From NCBI GenBank assembly GCA_002317155.1, contig DCIR01000034.1, positions 625 through 47,720 of the forward strand: a stretch of 47,096 nt of DNA, in the 5' to 3' direction. Made by a program: the position numbers and the translations under genes. Positions 8,276-16,936 of this stretch are shown piece after piece (positions within the stretch are counted from its first letter, which is position 1; the number at the start of each line of letters is the position of its first letter). This DNA comes from Lachnospiraceae bacterium UBA1721. Lineage in GTDB: Bacteria; Bacillota; Clostridia; Lachnospirales; Lachnospiraceae. The notes under the pieces are model-generated. The model was not told the origin of the DNA and made no database searches. It saw only the letters and a program-made list of their open reading frames with translations.

Positions 8276-9091
8276 AGTATCGATAATAAAAACACAAAAC
8301 CAAAGAAAACCGAACACATGGAGGGTGTTTTCCCCGCAGTACATAAGGATGGTTCTTCGTTCTACAGATCCTCCTTAACATATAAAGGAAAACACATTTC
8401 TCTTGGTAGCTACGATACGCCCGAGCAGGCTCACCAGGCCTACAGCATGGGGCGTCTTTTGCTTGCCTCAACATTTACTTCAATAAATAATTACAAACCC
8501 GACAATCCTCTTTCATTTGAAAAATGGGTTATCCTTCTCAACTTCAGGGATAACGATATCTATATCGGTACCCCCATATATATCGGTCAAAAAATGTTCT
8601 TCTATTATTTGACCCCCAACATAGTCCTTAAGTTTGATATGGACGATCTGTTCTATTTTTCTTCGCATAAAATAATGCAAAGAGGCGGGCATTTATTTGT
8701 TGCCGATTACGGCTCACAGATTACTCTTCTTACCCGATACGGTGTCAGACCATATGCGGTTGAAGGCATTGATTTTAAGTTCTTAAACGGCGACATCTAT
8801 GACTTCAGAAGACACAATCTGAAAGTATATAATCGCTACCACGGTGTTCGTCCGGGAGCAAAGGGTAACTTCCACGCCAGAATACATCTTAACGGCTATT
8901 TTCACATCGGCACATACCCTTCCGCTTTGGAGGCCGCGATTGCTTACAATAAAGCTATAGACATTGTTAAACGCGCTGGTTGTGAAAAGAATTTTTTACA
9001 GAACTATATAGATGAAATAACTCCCAGACAATATGCCGAGATATATTTTAAGATAGATGTCTCAGAAAATATTATGAATTATAAACCTTGA
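8273..9091 (+). CDS. AP2-like / degenerate HNH / AP2-like DNA-binding protein
   Basis: A 272-residue protein with two AP2-type modules: residues 18-64 (GVFPAVHKDG through HISLGSYDTPEQAHQAY) and 189-232 (YHGVRPGAKG through HIGTYPSALEAAIAYNKA). Between them, 140-188 resembles the HNH region of homing endonucleases: LNGDIYDFRRHNLKVYNRYHG follows the usual NGDxxDNRxxNL pattern (read in parts). However, the catalytic His expected near YGSQITLLTRYGV and the His-Asn pair before NGD are missing, so cleavage is unlikely. The simplest reading is a former mobile endonuclease now used as a sequence-specific DNA-binding protein; this is inference. It has no Shine-Dalgarno and a promoter placing +1 on its ATG. 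It is the only plus-strand gene in the first 15 kb and ends at a bidirectional terminator. Confidence 0.75.
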   Translation: MSIDNKNTKPKKTEHMEGVFPAVHKDGSSFYRSSLTYKGKHISLGSYDTPEQAHQAYSMGRLLLASTFTSINNYKPDNPLSFEKWVILLNFRDNDIYIGTPIYIGQKMFFYYLTPNIVLKFDMDDLFYFSSHKIMQRGGHLFVADYGSQITLLTRYGVRPYAVEGIDFKFLNGDIYDFRRHNLKVYNRYHGVRPGAKGNFHARIHLNGYFHIGTYPSALEAAIAYNKAIDIVKRAGCEKNFLQNYIDEITPRQYAEIYFKIDVSENIMNYKP

Positions 9092-9098
9092 TACTTGC

Positions 9099-9151
9099 AA
9101 AAAAGGGGCTGTGAAAAAATCGTAATTGTTTTTTCGCAGCTCCTTTTCTTT
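9099..9151. terminator. Bidirectional terminator between converging genes
   Basis: A stem of about 19 bp (9101-9119 with 9129-9147, two G-U pairs) is flanked by A-rich sequence on the left and T-rich on the right, so it can stop both the AP2 gene (plus) and the rnf/lysozyme transcript (minus). Confidence 0.88.
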
Positions 9152-9152
9152 T

Positions 9153-10271
9153 TTATTTTTCCGAATAATCCACAAAGGATATATTCAAATTTACATATCC
9201 CGAAATGCCATCAATACTTCCGTTTGTCTTATACTGCCACATTGCGAACTTATATGGATAATCAGGAAGATCACGGACCTGAGCTAACCACACATCATAA
9301 TCTGTCAGCTTAGACATATCAATCTCCTTGATAAGCCATTCCTTGTTGCCATAGATCATTCCGGTATATCCTGCAGCCTTTACGGTATCGAGGAAAGCCT
9401 TGGTGATGTCTGTTTTTCCTTCCCTCGACAGCACCTCGATTCTCGACGAATCGTTATCAATGAATTCCATGTCAAACACTATCGGATAAGTAATCTCATA
9501 TCCATCCAGTGCTTCGATTACTGTATTGGCTTCCTCTATAGCCTCATCCTTTGTAACGGCCTGTGATGAAAAATATACTCCAACCTGAAGTCCCGCATCA
9601 AATGCACGTTTGATATTATCGTAAAAATAATCATCCATGCTTATCTGACCGGTACCGTATCCTCTTGAGCCTACTCTTATCATCACAAAATCTACACCGG
9701 CTTTTTTTACCCTGACAAAATCAATGTAATCCTGGTACTTATTCACATCAATGCCAAAATAAGAACACTGTCTTCCGTCTGCATAGTACTGCATCTCGTC
9801 ATTTTTCAAAACAAGATTGGTATAGTCATAATCATTCTTAGGAAGATACTGGCTGATTACTACCCATTCCACTGTTCCGTCTCTCAGTGTCACTTCAGTA
9901 TGTTTGCCATCGGTCGAAGGATCTTCGTCATCAGCGTTATCCGAATCAGTATTCTGCTGATTATTTGAATCATCCTGCACAGGCGTCGTTGTCTCTTCCG
10001 GATATAAATCCCAAAAATCCAAATCATCAGGCGAGTTAACACTATTATTATCCGGCTGAGTCTCTGCAATCACCGGCGAATTATTTCCTGTTACAGCTTC
10101 AGTCTGATTAATATCAGAGCTATTATCCGCAGTATTTTTACCGGTCACACTATCCAGATTAGGAATAATCACTATCAGCAGGATAATGAGTATAACCGCA
10201 CCCACGCCCAATACTGTAGCAATATACTGAGGCGATATTCTGTTGTTATCTCCCGGAGATTTAAGTTTCAT
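9153..10271 (-). CDS. Membrane-anchored GH25 lysozyme (muramidase)
   Basis: Predicted to cleave the MurNAc-GlcNAc bond of peptidoglycan on the outer face of the membrane. Residues 17-37 form one transmembrane segment with the basic end inside; residues 40-125 are a Ser/Asn/Asp/Thr-rich linker; residues 170-372 are a GH25 TIM barrel. Catalytic acids are in place: FGIDVNKYQ (Asp175) and VFDMEF (Asp267, Glu269). VDFVMIRVGSRGYG, VGVYFSSQA and YGNKEWL also fit. The ATG overlaps the rnfB stop by one base (TGATG) and has no Shine-Dalgarno, so translation should depend on rnfB. It is the last gene of the rnf operon. A lysozyme in that position is not part of the usual Rnf set. Confidence 0.9.
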   Translation of the reverse strand: MKLKSPGDNNRISPQYIATVLGVGAVILIILLIVIIPNLDSVTGKNTADNSSDINQTEAVTGNNSPVIAETQPDNNSVNSPDDLDFWDLYPEETTTPVQDDSNNQQNTDSDNADDEDPSTDGKHTEVTLRDGTVEWVVISQYLPKNDYDYTNLVLKNDEMQYYADGRQCSYFGIDVNKYQDYIDFVRVKKAGVDFVMIRVGSRGYGTGQISMDDYFYDNIKRAFDAGLQVGVYFSSQAVTKDEAIEEANTVIEALDGYEITYPIVFDMEFIDNDSSRIEVLSREGKTDITKAFLDTVKAAGYTGMIYGNKEWLIKEIDMSKLTDYDVWLAQVRDLPDYPYKFAMWQYKTNGSIDGISGYVNLNISFVDYSEK

Positions 10272-11071
10272 CAGTTAATCTTAACAATAACCTTTCTTGG
10301 ACATTTTTCAGCACATGCACCACAACCAACGCACTTGTCCTGATCAATCTTAGCGTGAAAATCGTTTACTTCCACTGCGCCGGTAGGACAATTCTTAACA
10401 CAAAGACTGCATCCCACACATCCACTCTTACATGCTTTAATAGTAACAGGGCCCTTATCCTTAGACAAACAAGCCACCGCATATTTTGCATCATAAGGAA
10501 TAATCGATATAAGTCCCTTAGGACATACAGCAACACATTTTCCGCACGCCTTACATTTTTCCTTATCTACAACAGCTACTCCGTTCACAACATGAATAGC
10601 ATCAAACACACACGCCTTAGCGCATGTACCAAAGCCCAAACATCCGCTGTTACAAGCTTTAGGTCCGCCATTGGGCACGAAGCTAAGCATACGACAATCC
10701 TGCGCACCGGTGTACTGGTAATCAGTGCTGGCATGAGCACAGTCACCACTACAGCTCACATATGCCGTCTTTCTGACTGTTTCCCCAGCTTCAACACCCA
10801 TTATTCCTGCTATTTTTGTGCCAACAGCAGCACCGCCTACAGGGCAGGCGTTAACAGGTGCTTCGCCCTTAACTATTGCAGCCGCCAAACCCGCACAACC
10901 GGGATATCCGCATCCGCCACAATTATTACCGGGCAAAGCAGAAGCTATCTCATCTTCTCTGGGATCAGTTTCAACCTTGAAAGCAATACCTGCCAATCCA
11001 AGGAAAAGGCCAACAAAAATTCCAACTGCCGCTACTATTCCGGCTGCTATCATTATACCTGTAATACTCAT
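10271..11071 (-). CDS. rnfB: Rnf complex subunit B (iron-sulfur protein)
   Basis: Electron-entry subunit of the ferredoxin:NAD+ oxidoreductase that exports Na+ or H+. About 266 residues. An N-terminal membrane helix is followed by the Rnf-type cluster motif CGGCGYPGC with a later ACPVGG. Then come ferredoxin-like cluster motifs: CLGFGTCAKAC, CKACGKCVAVCP, CKSGCVGCSLCVKNCP and CVGCGACAEKCP. The open frame begins at TTG one codon earlier; ATG 11069-11071 is better because GGAGG is six bases before it. It starts 15 bases after rnfA and is followed by the lysozyme with a one-base overlap. Confidence 0.95.
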   Translation of the reverse strand: MSITGIMIAAGIVAAVGIFVGLFLGLAGIAFKVETDPREDEIASALPGNNCGGCGYPGCAGLAAAIVKGEAPVNACPVGGAAVGTKIAGIMGVEAGETVRKTAYVSCSGDCAHASTDYQYTGAQDCRMLSFVPNGGPKACNSGCLGFGTCAKACVFDAIHVVNGVAVVDKEKCKACGKCVAVCPKGLISIIPYDAKYAVACLSKDKGPVTIKACKSGCVGCSLCVKNCPTGAVEVNDFHAKIDQDKCVGCGACAEKCPRKVIVKIN

Positions 11072-11086
11072 CAATGGCCTCCTTCC

Positions 11087-11680
11087 TTACAGTAATCCCG
11101 AGAAACCACAAAACGCTATAGCCATAAGTCCTGCAGTAAGCAATACAACAGGCATTCCCTTAAAAGGCTTGGGAACATCATTGTATTCCATCTTCTCACG
11201 TAATCCTGCAAGGATAACGATTGCAATGGTAAATCCTACTGCTGTAGCAAATCCGTTAAGGATTCCGGTTCCGATTCCATAATTCTTCTGCACGTTGGTA
11301 AGTGCTACACCGAGCACTGCACAGTTGGTTGTAATCAAAGGAAGATATACACCCAAGGCCTTGTAAAGAGCAGGCATAGCTTTCTTAAGAAACATCTCAA
11401 CAAACTGTACCAATGCTGCAATTACAAGAATAAACACGATTGTCTGTAAATATGTGATATCGAGAGGGACAAGCACAAATTTATACACCACTCCGGCAAC
11501 CGCGCTGGCCAATGTTATTACGAATATTACTGCTGCACCCATTCCTGCTGCAGTCTTAATCTTCTTTGATACTCCAAGAAAGGGACAAAGACCCAAAAAC
11601 TGGCTGAGTACTACGTTCGAAACCAATGAAGATCCAACAAGAAGGATCAGTAAATTTTTAACCGAAGACAAATCTGCCAT
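11087..11680 (-). CDS. rnfA: Rnf complex subunit A
   Basis: Integral membrane subunit of about 197 residues with six predicted helices; with RnfE it forms the membrane core that holds an iron-sulfur centre between the two inverted subunits. Family motifs: NVVLSQFLGLCPFLGVSKK in helix 1, including the cluster cysteine in GLCPFLG, and the second one in LITTNCAVLGVAL. GGAGG precedes the ATG, which overlaps the rnfE stop by one base (TAATG). Confidence 0.95.
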   Translation of the reverse strand: MADLSSVKNLLILLVGSSLVSNVVLSQFLGLCPFLGVSKKIKTAAGMGAAVIFVITLASAVAGVVYKFVLVPLDITYLQTIVFILVIAALVQFVEMFLKKAMPALYKALGVYLPLITTNCAVLGVALTNVQKNYGIGTGILNGFATAVGFTIAIVILAGLREKMEYNDVPKPFKGMPVVLLTAGLMAIAFCGFSGLL

Positions 11681-12417
11681 TACTTATCCTCCTTTTCATT
11701 TTTATTAGGATTCTCTGTTGAAGCATCCGCATCATAGAAGCGATGTTCACAGCCCTTTTGACCGCACTTGGTACAATCCTCTGTGCATCCGGCAGGATGC
11801 TTTGAGTCCTTCTTTTTCTGTTCAGGCATCTTATCCTTTATAGCATTCTGAATTGCAGTAATAATAGCAAGCACAAAGAATGCTCCGGGAGCAAGAACAA
11901 AAATATTCATGGGAACATATCCGGCAGGTGTAACCTTGTATCCGAATACTGTTCCGAGTCCTAAAAGCTCACGAACTGCACCGATAAGAGTAAGCGCTAC
12001 CGCAAAACCAAGTCCCATACCCAATCCATCGAAGAATGATGCTATCGGCTTGTTGTGATATGCATAGCTCTCAGCTCTTCCGAGAATAATACAGTTAACT
12101 ACAATAAGAGGAATATACACTCCAAGTGATTCGTTAAGTGAAGGTAAGTATGCCTGCAAAAGCAGTTGAACCATTGTAACAAATGAAGCTACAATAACTA
12201 TAAACGCAGGGATTCTTACCCTGTTAGGAATAACCTTACGCAGCAATGAAATAATCAGATTACTGAGTACAAGTACCGCTGTAGTGGTAAGGCCCATTCC
12301 AAGTCCATTCATTGCAGACGTTGTTACCGCTAATGTAGGACACATACCCAACGCAAGAACGAAGGTCGGGTTCTCTTTTATAAGTCCGTTATAAAGGCGT
12401 TCTCCGATTTTATTCAT
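11680..12417 (-). CDS. rnfE: Rnf complex subunit E with a cysteine-rich tail
   Basis: A 245-residue membrane subunit, the inverted partner of RnfA. The cysteines expected for the shared cluster are in LALGMCPTLAVT and IPLIVVNCIILGRAES. About six helices span residues 15-195. Residues 200-245 form an extra hydrophilic tail containing CTEDCTKCGQKGCEH (C-x3-C-x2-C-x4-C-x-H) followed by acidic and Asn-rich sequence. The family usually ends soon after the last helix, so this tail could bind Zn or Fe-S. The ATG lies eight bases inside the rnfG 3' end, with AAGG upstream. Confidence 0.94.
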   Translation of the reverse strand: MNKIGERLYNGLIKENPTFVLALGMCPTLAVTTSAMNGLGMGLTTTAVLVLSNLIISLLRKVIPNRVRIPAFIVIVASFVTMVQLLLQAYLPSLNESLGVYIPLIVVNCIILGRAESYAYHNKPIASFFDGLGMGLGFAVALTLIGAVRELLGLGTVFGYKVTPAGYVPMNIFVLAPGAFFVLAIITAIQNAIKDKMPEQKKKDSKHPAGCTEDCTKCGQKGCEHRFYDADASTENPNKNEKEDK

Positions 12418-13078
12418 CTAAGCTCACCTTCCCTTCCTCAACTGCCTTGGCAAACAGTTCCTCAGCTACATCAAGGCCACCATTAACTGCATTAATCACA
12501 GCCTTTGTAGTAATAGTTGCTCCACTAATTGCATCAATTTCAGAATCATTTGCAGAACCGGTCTTGGTATATGTAAATCCACTAACCTTTTTTCCTGCAA
12601 ACTGAGGAATCAACACCTCACCTGCTCTCATTCCAAGACCTGCCGTCTCTGAAATACTAAGAATCGATACTCCGTTCAATGTAAAAGGTTCCGTAAAAGG
12701 ATCAACACCAAGATATAAAACAATGTTTCCACCGTATCCCTGAGATGAAGTAGCTTCAATTACGTATCCCATGAATCTGTTATCAGCCGAATATGCTTCA
12801 TAAACCGTTCCGACGCTTACACCGTCAGCAGCCAATTTTTCTGTCAGCATAGGATCAACAGTATATTCAAGTTCAGTAAAATGATCCGCCGCAGGCATTA
12901 CCGCTGCACAGGCCTTCTGAATCGCAAGAGCTTCCTGCTTTTCAATAGGTTCCTTTGTAAGCTGATACACAAATCCCAGTAAAAGTCCGGCAAATAAAGT
13001 AATAATAAGCAGGGCGGCTGCATCCTTAAGCATTGCCAAAATGTCTTTTTTCTTATCAACTACCTTCTTATTCTCCAT
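12410..13078 (-). CDS. rnfG: Rnf complex subunit G (covalent FMN protein)
   Basis: 222 residues: a short cytosolic N-terminus, one membrane helix (residues 18-38) and an extracytoplasmic domain. SGATITT (in AISGATITTKAV) is the flavinylation motif, whose second threonine carries FMN through a phosphodiester bond in this family. ETAGLGMRA is also typical. GGAGG precedes the ATG. The gene overlaps rnfD by one base and rnfE by eight, indicating tight translational coupling. Attachment of FMN needs an ApbE flavin transferase, not present in this window. Confidence 0.95.
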   Translation of the reverse strand: MENKKVVDKKKDILAMLKDAAALLIITLFAGLLLGFVYQLTKEPIEKQEALAIQKACAAVMPAADHFTELEYTVDPMLTEKLAADGVSVGTVYEAYSADNRFMGYVIEATSSQGYGGNIVLYLGVDPFTEPFTLNGVSILSISETAGLGMRAGEVLIPQFAGKKVSGFTYTKTGSANDSEIDAISGATITTKAVINAVNGGLDVAEELFAKAVEEGKVSLDE

Positions 13079-14109
13079 TACTTTTTACCTCCCTTCTTCT
13101 GCGCCTTAAATGAAGCGCGTGTATATCCGAAGGGAATAGGTGCTGTCGCCTTTTCGATCAGCGGAACAAGCAGATTTCCTATAATGATTGCATATGATAC
13201 GCCCTCTGCTGAAGGTCCGAAGAGTCTGAATATTCCGGTCATTACACCAAGGAATATTCCGTATACAATCTGTCCCCATTTGGTAATAGGTCTGGTCGCA
13301 TAATCTGTAGCCATGAAAAACGCACCAAGCATAAGTCCGCCACCTGCAAGCTGAGCTGCAAGATATGCCGGATCCCATCCATGTCCACCAAACACAAGCA
13401 CAAACAATGCAAAACTTAAAATATAGCTCGCAGGAACCTTAAGATCGATAATTCCTGTTATAAGAAGGAAGCATGCACCGATCAAAATTGCAATCATAGA
13501 AGTCTCACCGATAGTTCCTGATGTTTTTCCAAGGATCATGTCGGTTACTTTTACTGCTTCGCCGCTCTTGAGTGCTGCAAGCGGTGTAGCTCCGGTATAT
13601 GCATCTGTTATAAAATTGGTCATCTGTAACGGAAATGCTATTAACAGAAAGCATCTTCCACCCAGTGCAGGGTTCATAAAATTCTGACCAATTCCTCCAA
13701 ATAACATTTTTACTACCAGTATAGCAAACACAGCACCGATAGCTGCCATCCACCATGGAAGATTTACGGGAAGATTGAGCGCCAAAAGCAAGCCTGTAAC
13801 TATCGCTGATAAATCCGATACAGTCTGCTTCTGCTTACGTACAATATTGCAAAGTGCTTCAGTTCCGACCGCAAAGCAAATAGTAACTGCAATTAGCAGC
13901 AAAGCTTTTAATCCAAAATTGTATATACCAAATCCCGCAGCCGGAAGTAATGCAATAATAACCATCAGCATTATTGAACCGGTTGTGGACTTTGATCTTA
14001 CATGAGGATTTGAAGAAACCTGATAAGGAATCGGCAATTCCTGATTGACTTTTTTACCTTGCACTTCTTTTTCTGTCGTATTGTTTTTTTCCAACACTTC
14101 TTCAGCCAT
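13078..14109 (-). CDS. rnfD: Rnf complex subunit D (covalent FMN membrane protein)
   Basis: 343 residues with about nine to ten membrane helices. TGATPLAAL is the covalent-FMN motif. GGIGQNFMNPALGGRCFLL and FMATDYATRPITKWGQ (read in parts) are family signatures. The N-terminal 35 residues are hydrophilic. AGGAGGA lies just before the ATG and rnfC ends 14 bases upstream. Confidence 0.95.
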   Translation of the reverse strand: MAEEVLEKNNTTEKEVQGKKVNQELPIPYQVSSNPHVRSKSTTGSIMLMVIIALLPAAGFGIYNFGLKALLLIAVTICFAVGTEALCNIVRKQKQTVSDLSAIVTGLLLALNLPVNLPWWMAAIGAVFAILVVKMLFGGIGQNFMNPALGGRCFLLIAFPLQMTNFITDAYTGATPLAALKSGEAVKVTDMILGKTSGTIGETSMIAILIGACFLLITGIIDLKVPASYILSFALFVLVFGGHGWDPAYLAAQLAGGGLMLGAFFMATDYATRPITKWGQIVYGIFLGVMTGIFRLFGPSAEGVSYAIIIGNLLVPLIEKATAPIPFGYTRASFKAQKKGGKK

Positions 14110-14123
14110 TGCTCTCCTCCTTT

Positions 14124-15443
14124 CTATTTCTTACGCCTGTTGGCTAATTCTATTTTTCTCATAGATTTGATACTCTGAGTAAGTGGCCTCTTGGCCGGGC
14201 AGATATAGCTACAGCATCCGCACTCACAACACTCCATGCCTCCAAGAGCAACAAATGCTTCTGAATCAAAATGATCTGCACAAGCGGCCAGCCTGTTAGG
14301 CATTATTCTTCCGGGACAAACCTCCACGCAACGTCCGCACTTGATACATGCACTGGTCTCCGAATGAGCTACTTCATCATGTATAAAAGCAAGCAAAGCA
14401 GTCGAAGTTTTTGTAGACGGTACATCGAGGCCAAACATTGCAAATCCCATCATCGGACCGCCGCAAATAATCTTCTCAGGCTTAGTAACAAAGCCGCCGG
14501 CGGCATCAAGGATTTCCTGATAGCTCATACCAATCGGCACCTTGAAGTTCCTTGGATCCTTAATGGCATCTCCTGTTACCGTAACGATTCTTTCCATCAG
14601 CGGCTTACCTTCGACAACCGCATTATAAATCGAAACCAGAGTATCTGTATTATCTACAACACATCCCACATCTGCAGGCAACATAGTCGAATTTATCTTA
14701 CGACCTGTGGTAGCTTGTATCAGCATTCGCTCAGCACCCTGCGGATATTTGGTCTGAAGACCCTTTACAGTGATTCGCTTATCTTCTCTTGTCATTTTCT
14801 TAAGAAGCGCGATACAATCCGGTTTATTATCTTCGATAGCAATTATTCCGTGCGCATTCTCAAATAAACGCAGTACAATCTTCAAGCCTCCGATTAATTT
14901 CTCCGGTTCTTCAAGCATTCTTCTGTAGTCACTGGTAAGATAAGGCTCACATTCTGCGCAGTTGGCAATAACGTAAGTAATCTCCTCAGGCTCCTTTGGC
15001 GAAAGCTTAATATGTGTCGGGAAACCGGCTCCACCCATTCCTACTATGCCGGCTTCCTGAATAGCTTTAAGAATTTCCTCTCCGGAAGCCATGTTCCAGT
15101 CACCAATGGGCTGATAATTAACCTCTACATCCATGCCGTCGTTCTCAATGATAATACTTTCCACCATATCACCGGTAACTACTCGCCTTGGTTCAATTAC
15201 CTTAACAAAACCGGAAACCGCTGAATAAATTGGTGCAGAAACAAAGCCTCCGGCCTCCGCAATTTTTTGTCCGCGCAATACTCTGTCGCCCTTCGCAACA
15301 AGAGCCTTTGCCGGAGCACCTATATGCTGAGACAGAGGATATACCATGATTTTACCGGCCTTAAGATCAGTTATTGGTTTGTCCTTTGACAGGTCCTTTC
15401 CTTCATTCGGATGAACACCGCCAGCAAATGAAAATTTCGGCAT
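14124..15443 (-). CDS. rnfC: Rnf complex subunit C (NAD+/FMN site)
   Basis: 439-residue cytosolic subunit where NAD+ is reduced. It opens with the barrel-sandwich region FSFAGGVHPNEGKDLS; VGMGGAGFPTHIK begins the Complex I 51-kDa-like FMN/NAD fold; ECEPYLTSDYRRMLE follows. Near the C-terminus are two [4Fe-4S] motifs, CIKCGRCVEVCP and CCECGCCSYICP. AGGGAGA lies six bases before the ATG. First gene of the rnfCDGEAB-lysozyme operon, divergent from the exonuclease-like gene, with a dyad in the shared upstream region. Confidence 0.96.
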   Translation of the reverse strand: MPKFSFAGGVHPNEGKDLSKDKPITDLKAGKIMVYPLSQHIGAPAKALVAKGDRVLRGQKIAEAGGFVSAPIYSAVSGFVKVIEPRRVVTGDMVESIIIENDGMDVEVNYQPIGDWNMASGEEILKAIQEAGIVGMGGAGFPTHIKLSPKEPEEITYVIANCAECEPYLTSDYRRMLEEPEKLIGGLKIVLRLFENAHGIIAIEDNKPDCIALLKKMTREDKRITVKGLQTKYPQGAERMLIQATTGRKINSTMLPADVGCVVDNTDTLVSIYNAVVEGKPLMERIVTVTGDAIKDPRNFKVPIGMSYQEILDAAGGFVTKPEKIICGGPMMGFAMFGLDVPSTKTSTALLAFIHDEVAHSETSACIKCGRCVEVCPGRIMPNRLAACADHFDSEAFVALGGMECCECGCCSYICPAKRPLTQSIKSMRKIELANRRKK

Positions 15444-15545
15444 AACAAGTCTCCCTATAAATTAAAATTAATCAATAATATCTTACTATTTTTTAGCAAA
15501 AAATACTACAGTCCCAAGCAATTTTATGCTATGCTTTATTAATAA

Positions 15546-15572
15546 TGTATACCCATATATTCTTGGTATACA
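15546..15572. promoter_or_regulatory. Candidate operator between rnfC and the divergent gene
   Basis: TGTATACC (15546-15553) and GGTATACA (15565-15572) are exact inverted copies; each half contains the palindrome GTATAC and their centres are 19 bp apart, nearly two helical turns. A second small dyad, CAGTA-GAT-TACTG, is at 15597-15609. GTATAC-centred sites are typical of GntR-type repressors. I could not assign clean -35/-10 pairs in this 186-base gap. Confidence 0.45.
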
Positions 15573-15629
15573 TGACTATAAAATCAATGATTTTTGCAGT
15601 AGATTACTGTAACGAAAGGTTTACAGCCA

Positions 15630-16733
15630 ATGAAGATTTCGCGCGAAACACTTGAGCCCTTTGAAATTGGATATGATGTTACACGCATCGCTCCTTTGAA
15701 TGAGATGCTCTTTCTTGATATTGAGACCACCGGTTTTACCGCTTCCAGTTCATATTTGTATATGATTGGTTGCGCTTACTATTCTGAGGACAGCTGGTGC
15801 ACCATTCAGTGGATGGCAGAAAATTACACTGAAGAAGCTCAGATTATTGAGGCTTTCTTCGCATTCTTAAAGGACTACAAATATCTTATACATTTTAACG
15901 GTAATCAGTTTGATCTGCCTTACCTTACACAAAAATGTGCTCAGCTTGGTTTAGACTATAGTTTTGATTCTTATATCGGTGTAGATATTTATAAAAGAGT
16001 CAGTCCTTTCAAGCTTTTCCTCGGACTTCCGAACTGTAAGCAAAAGACAATGGAACAGTTCCTTGGAATTGACAGAACCGATGTATTTTCAGGCGGAGAA
16101 CTGATTGGCGTATATCATGATTACGTCAAATCCCCCTCTGATTTTTCTCTCAATTCGCTCTTGCTCCACAATGAGGACGACTTAAAGGGAATGCTGCAGA
16201 TTCTTCCCATGCTCTGCTACTATGATTTGTTTAACAATGATTTGAGAGTAAAAAAAGCATCTGCAAGTACATACACCGATTTTCACGGAATCTTAAGACA
16301 GGAGCTCATTCTCACGCTCGAGCTTCCCGTTGCACTGCCTAAGCCTGTATCAGCACATGCCAACAATTGCTATTTCAAAGGCGAAGGCACTACCGGTAGT
16401 CTAAGAGTTCCTATTTACACAGAAGAAATGAAATACTTCTATGCCAACCATCAAGACTACTACTATCTCCCTGATGAGGATGTAGCACTTCACAAGTCAG
16501 TAGCAAGCTTTGTTGATCTGGATCATCGTGTTCAGGCCACTGCTGCAACCTGCTATACCAGAAAAGAATCCAGATATCTTCAAATGTGGAGCAACGAGTT
16601 CGAGCCTATATTCCGCCGCGAATATAAGAGCAAAGATATTTTCTTCGAGCTAACAGATGAATTAAAGCGTGACAGAGCTGCATTTACCAAGTATGCCAAT
16701 CACGTTTTAGCAATGATTGTTACTTCATACTAA
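15630..16733 (+). CDS. Ribonuclease H-like DEDD exonuclease-type protein (YprB-like)
   Basis: 367 residues. The exonuclease motifs are visible: FLDIETTGF (Asp-x-Glu, motif I), LIHFNGNQFDLPYL (Asp, motif II) and LLHNEDDLKGML (motif III). This matches the YprB/RNase H-like family, predicted to act on nucleic acid 3' ends; the substrate is unknown. The C-terminal 120 residues show no motif I recognise. AAAGG lies about 10 bases before the ATG. It is on the plus strand, divergent from rnfC, and ends at a long hairpin terminator. Confidence 0.82.
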   Translation: MKISRETLEPFEIGYDVTRIAPLNEMLFLDIETTGFTASSSYLYMIGCAYYSEDSWCTIQWMAENYTEEAQIIEAFFAFLKDYKYLIHFNGNQFDLPYLTQKCAQLGLDYSFDSYIGVDIYKRVSPFKLFLGLPNCKQKTMEQFLGIDRTDVFSGGELIGVYHDYVKSPSDFSLNSLLLHNEDDLKGMLQILPMLCYYDLFNNDLRVKKASASTYTDFHGILRQELILTLELPVALPKPVSAHANNCYFKGEGTTGSLRVPIYTEEMKYFYANHQDYYYLPDEDVALHKSVASFVDLDHRVQATAATCYTRKESRYLQMWSNEFEPIFRREYKSKDIFFELTDELKRDRAAFTKYANHVLAMIVTSY

Positions 16734-16768
16734 GCGTTTCATAAATAATCATCATATAAAAATTAAAA

Positions 16769-16844
16769 CAAAGACCTCAAATGCATTACTCGATATGTCT
16801 TAACAACACGTAGAACATATCCTCATGCATCTGAGGTCTTTTTA
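16769..16844. terminator. Long terminator hairpin between converging genes
   Basis: AAAGACCTCA-A-ATGCAT pairs with ATGCAT-C-TGAGGTCTTT around an inner GATATGT/ACATATC stem. T-run TTTTT follows on the plus strand; the minus side is also T-rich, so it may serve cheR as well. Confidence 0.85.
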
Positions 16845-16936
16845 TTAATCTGTTACCGTCATTGGAACAAGATTAAATTGAAATAACTTTCTTCTTTATT
16901 TTCCCACAACTTCATCAATATAAGTCCAATACCATT

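Noticed and set aside
10355..11095. 246-codon plus-strand frame opposite rnfB
   Set aside because: Antisense to an unmistakable iron-sulfur protein; Thr/Ser/Cys-rich composition is what reversed Fe-S and Ala/Gly codons give.
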